Of a DNA stretch of 39,431 nt, positions 38,200 through 39,431 are shown one piece after another. Location: assembly GCA_900095095.1 (NCBI GenBank), contig FMBT01000069.1:1-39431 (forward strand), given 5' to 3'. How positions within the stretch are numbered: position 1 is the first letter of the stretch; every line of letters begins with the position of its first letter. The position numbers and the translations under genes are program-made. The notes beneath the pieces were generated by a model that saw nothing but the letters and a program-made list of their open reading frames with translations, did no database searches and had not been told where the DNA came from. Origin of the DNA: Fragilariopsis cylindrus CCMP1102. Its lineage: Eukaryota > Bacillariophyta > Bacillariophyceae > Bacillariales > Bacillariaceae.

Positions 38200-39431
38200 T
38201 TATACCATCTGTCGATGCTGCTTTATTTGTGATAACAAAACACAGAATTCTTCCTGATTGATTACCCCATTCTCATCCGTATCGATGGATGCAATCATTT
38301 CATTCACAACAAGATCAACCGGTTCATATCCAAATGCCTTTGTCATCATTGTTTTTATTTCATGTTTGTCTAGTACACCATCTTTATTTAAATCGTATTC
38401 GTCAAACAATCGTTTGAAGTCATCAATGTCGTTGCTTTCGTCGTTGCTGTTGCTGTTTCGTTGTTGTCGGATATTACCCCCAACAAGCTGGAACCATTGA
38501 TCAGCCATACTAGGTTCTAGGTCTAACTGGGTTGTAACGACATCCTCATCATCATCTGAAATTCCAAGCCATTGACTTGACAAGTATTTCGTACTTGACA
38601 TTTCTCCTAATCTTGACCTTGTCCGATCGAAGGCGAATACTTCGTCTTGTTGGAACGATTCTTTATCTTCGACTTGGAATATTTCTTCGACACTATCGGC
38701 ATTCGTTTGTAAGAGTATTCGTACCTTCCATTCATACATAGAATCTACGAAGGTAATAAACCGTCGTAACCAATTAATTTCATTCACAGTCATTTTGGGT
38801 ATCCCATAAACGATCACGGTCGAAAATTGTTGTCCAATAACTAAATAATCCGCCGCGCCTAATGCCTTTTGACATAGATCTTCAAATGAGAACATACAAA
38901 CCGATTTAGGTTTACAAGCCATCGGTATTTTAACCTTCCGACCTTGTGTTGTTAACGTAGTTGGATTACTCGGACGTCCACGTGTCCTTTCATAGAATAA
39001 ATTTTGTACTACCTTCTTTTGATCTTTACCACAAAAATATGCCTGCTTCGCACGTGTCTTCTTTTTCTTCTCTGATTGTTTGACGGTGCTTCCGTTCGTA
39101 GCTTCAATTTCGGCGTCGTCGTCGTCGTCGTCATCTTCGTCGTCTTGAGCAGAAATTACCATCCTATAATCAGTTTCATTTGCCATTAAACTAACAATTT
39201 CACATCGTTCTTCCATTAAATCAATAAATGGCAAGAATCGATCACGTTGTAATCCATTTTTGTATAGGTCACTTGGTGGTCGGTTGGATGTTGTTACTAA
39301 TACGCAACCTTTTTTCCATAACTGGGTAAATAATTCTTTTAATATCATTGCATCAGCAACATCTGTTACTTGGAATTCATCTAAACATAATAATTTACCT
39401 GATGATAATATATGATCAACAACAGGAATCA
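38200..39431 (-). CDS. AFG1/ZapE-family ATPase with C-terminal EF-hand pair, 5' end outside window
   Basis: The frame is open through base 39431, so the N-terminus with Walker A is missing. Visible from the edge: [20 protein letters not shown] (Walker B region), [20 protein letters not shown] (sensor region), [20 protein letters not shown], and [17 protein letters not shown], all characteristic of AFG1/LACE1/ZapE AAA+-type ATPases. These act in mitochondrial protein quality control and bacterial division. An acidic linker (~70 residues) follows. A pair of canonical EF-hand loops then closes the protein: [12 protein letters not shown] and [12 protein letters not shown], each with ligands at positions 1, 3, 5 and 12. 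AFG1 proteins normally end without EF-hands, so this is an unusual calcium-responsive version. It is convergent with the bestrophin gene. Confidence 0.85.
   Translation of the reverse strand, partial: IPVVDHILSSGKLLCLDEFQVTDVADAMILKELFTQLWKKGCVLVTTSNRPPSDLYKNGLQRDRFLPFIDLMEERCEIVSLMANETDYRMVISAQDDEDDDDDDDAEIEATNGSTVKQSEKKKKTRAKQAYFCGKDQKKVVQNLFYERTRGRPSNPTTLTTQGRKVKIPMACKPKSVCMFSFEDLCQKALGAADYLVIGQQFSTVIVYGIPKMTVNEINWLRRFITFVDSMYEWKVRILLQTNADSVEEIFQVEDKESFQQDEVFAFDRTRSRLGEMSSTKYLSSQWLGISDDDEDVVTTQLDLEPSMADQWFQLVGGNIRQQRNSNSNDESNDIDDFKRLFDEYDLNKDGVLDKHEIKTMMTKAFGYEPVDLVVNEMIASIDTDENGVINQEEFCVLLSQIKQHRQMV

Overview
The window reads as nuclear DNA of a photosynthetic stramenopile, most probably a diatom. 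It is visibly AT-rich. Genes lie on both strands with short spacers, and spliced genes carry one GT-AG intron of about 110-235 bases. Proteins are full of Asn/Ser/Asp/Gly low-complexity runs. Three proteins begin with a signal peptide ending in the diatom plastid-import pattern A-x-A|F-x-P (ASAFAP type): the CysRS-tail/SAP protein at 10775-13207, the MFS transporter at 33778-35935 and the CNB-bestrophin at 36416-38047. The species cannot be fixed from the sequence alone.

Layout. 1-391: 5' part of a DCC-family (DUF393) thiol-disulfide protein, minus strand. 928-5829: large BRCA1-like RING + tandem BRCT protein, minus, sharing a promoter region with a TPR protein (6411-7274). 8125-8907: modular repeat protein with LEA-like helices and hydrophobic segments. 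9562-10413: gamma-glutamylcyclotransferase-like protein. 10775-13207: two-exon plastid-targeted protein with six copies of the cysteinyl-tRNA-synthetase tail motif, an RGG linker and a SAP domain. 13672-14817: protein built of 15-residue YadA-head-like repeats, two exons and a 1-base lesion. 15497-16231: WDR76-N-terminus-like basic protein. 16666-17360: beta-propeller/TM pseudogene ending at a dispersed repeat. 18005-19535: secreted protein with two Cu/Zn-SOD-like domains. 20366-21129: secreted HFFWL protein with a frame break. 21387-22044 and 22064-22960: EF-hand phosphatase remnant and kinase-like protein, minus. 23493-24143: secreted single-pass protein with a duplicated tail. 24726-26306: NYN-domain protein. 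26818-28628: disrupted 3-mercaptopyruvate sulfurtransferase. 29212-30996: unrecognised large protein. 31242-31757: possible small membrane protein. 33778-35935: plastid-type MFS transporter. 36416-38047: disrupted cyclic-nucleotide-binding/bestrophin fusion. 38200-39431: AFG1/ZapE ATPase with C-terminal EF-hands, running off the right end.

The genes do not form one pathway. Two themes stand out. First, second-messenger domains are joined to unexpected partners: cNMP-binding to a bestrophin channel, EF-hands to AFG1, and an EF-hand to a PPP phosphatase. Second, about eleven frame lesions fall in seven otherwise recognisable genes, while very long low-complexity ORFs nearby (1633, 594 and 526 aa) stay intact. 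Whether these are real decay, allelic variants or consensus errors is the main open question. The strongest candidates for something undescribed are the plastid-targeted CNB-bestrophin fusion and the CysRS-tail-repeat/RGG/SAP protein.
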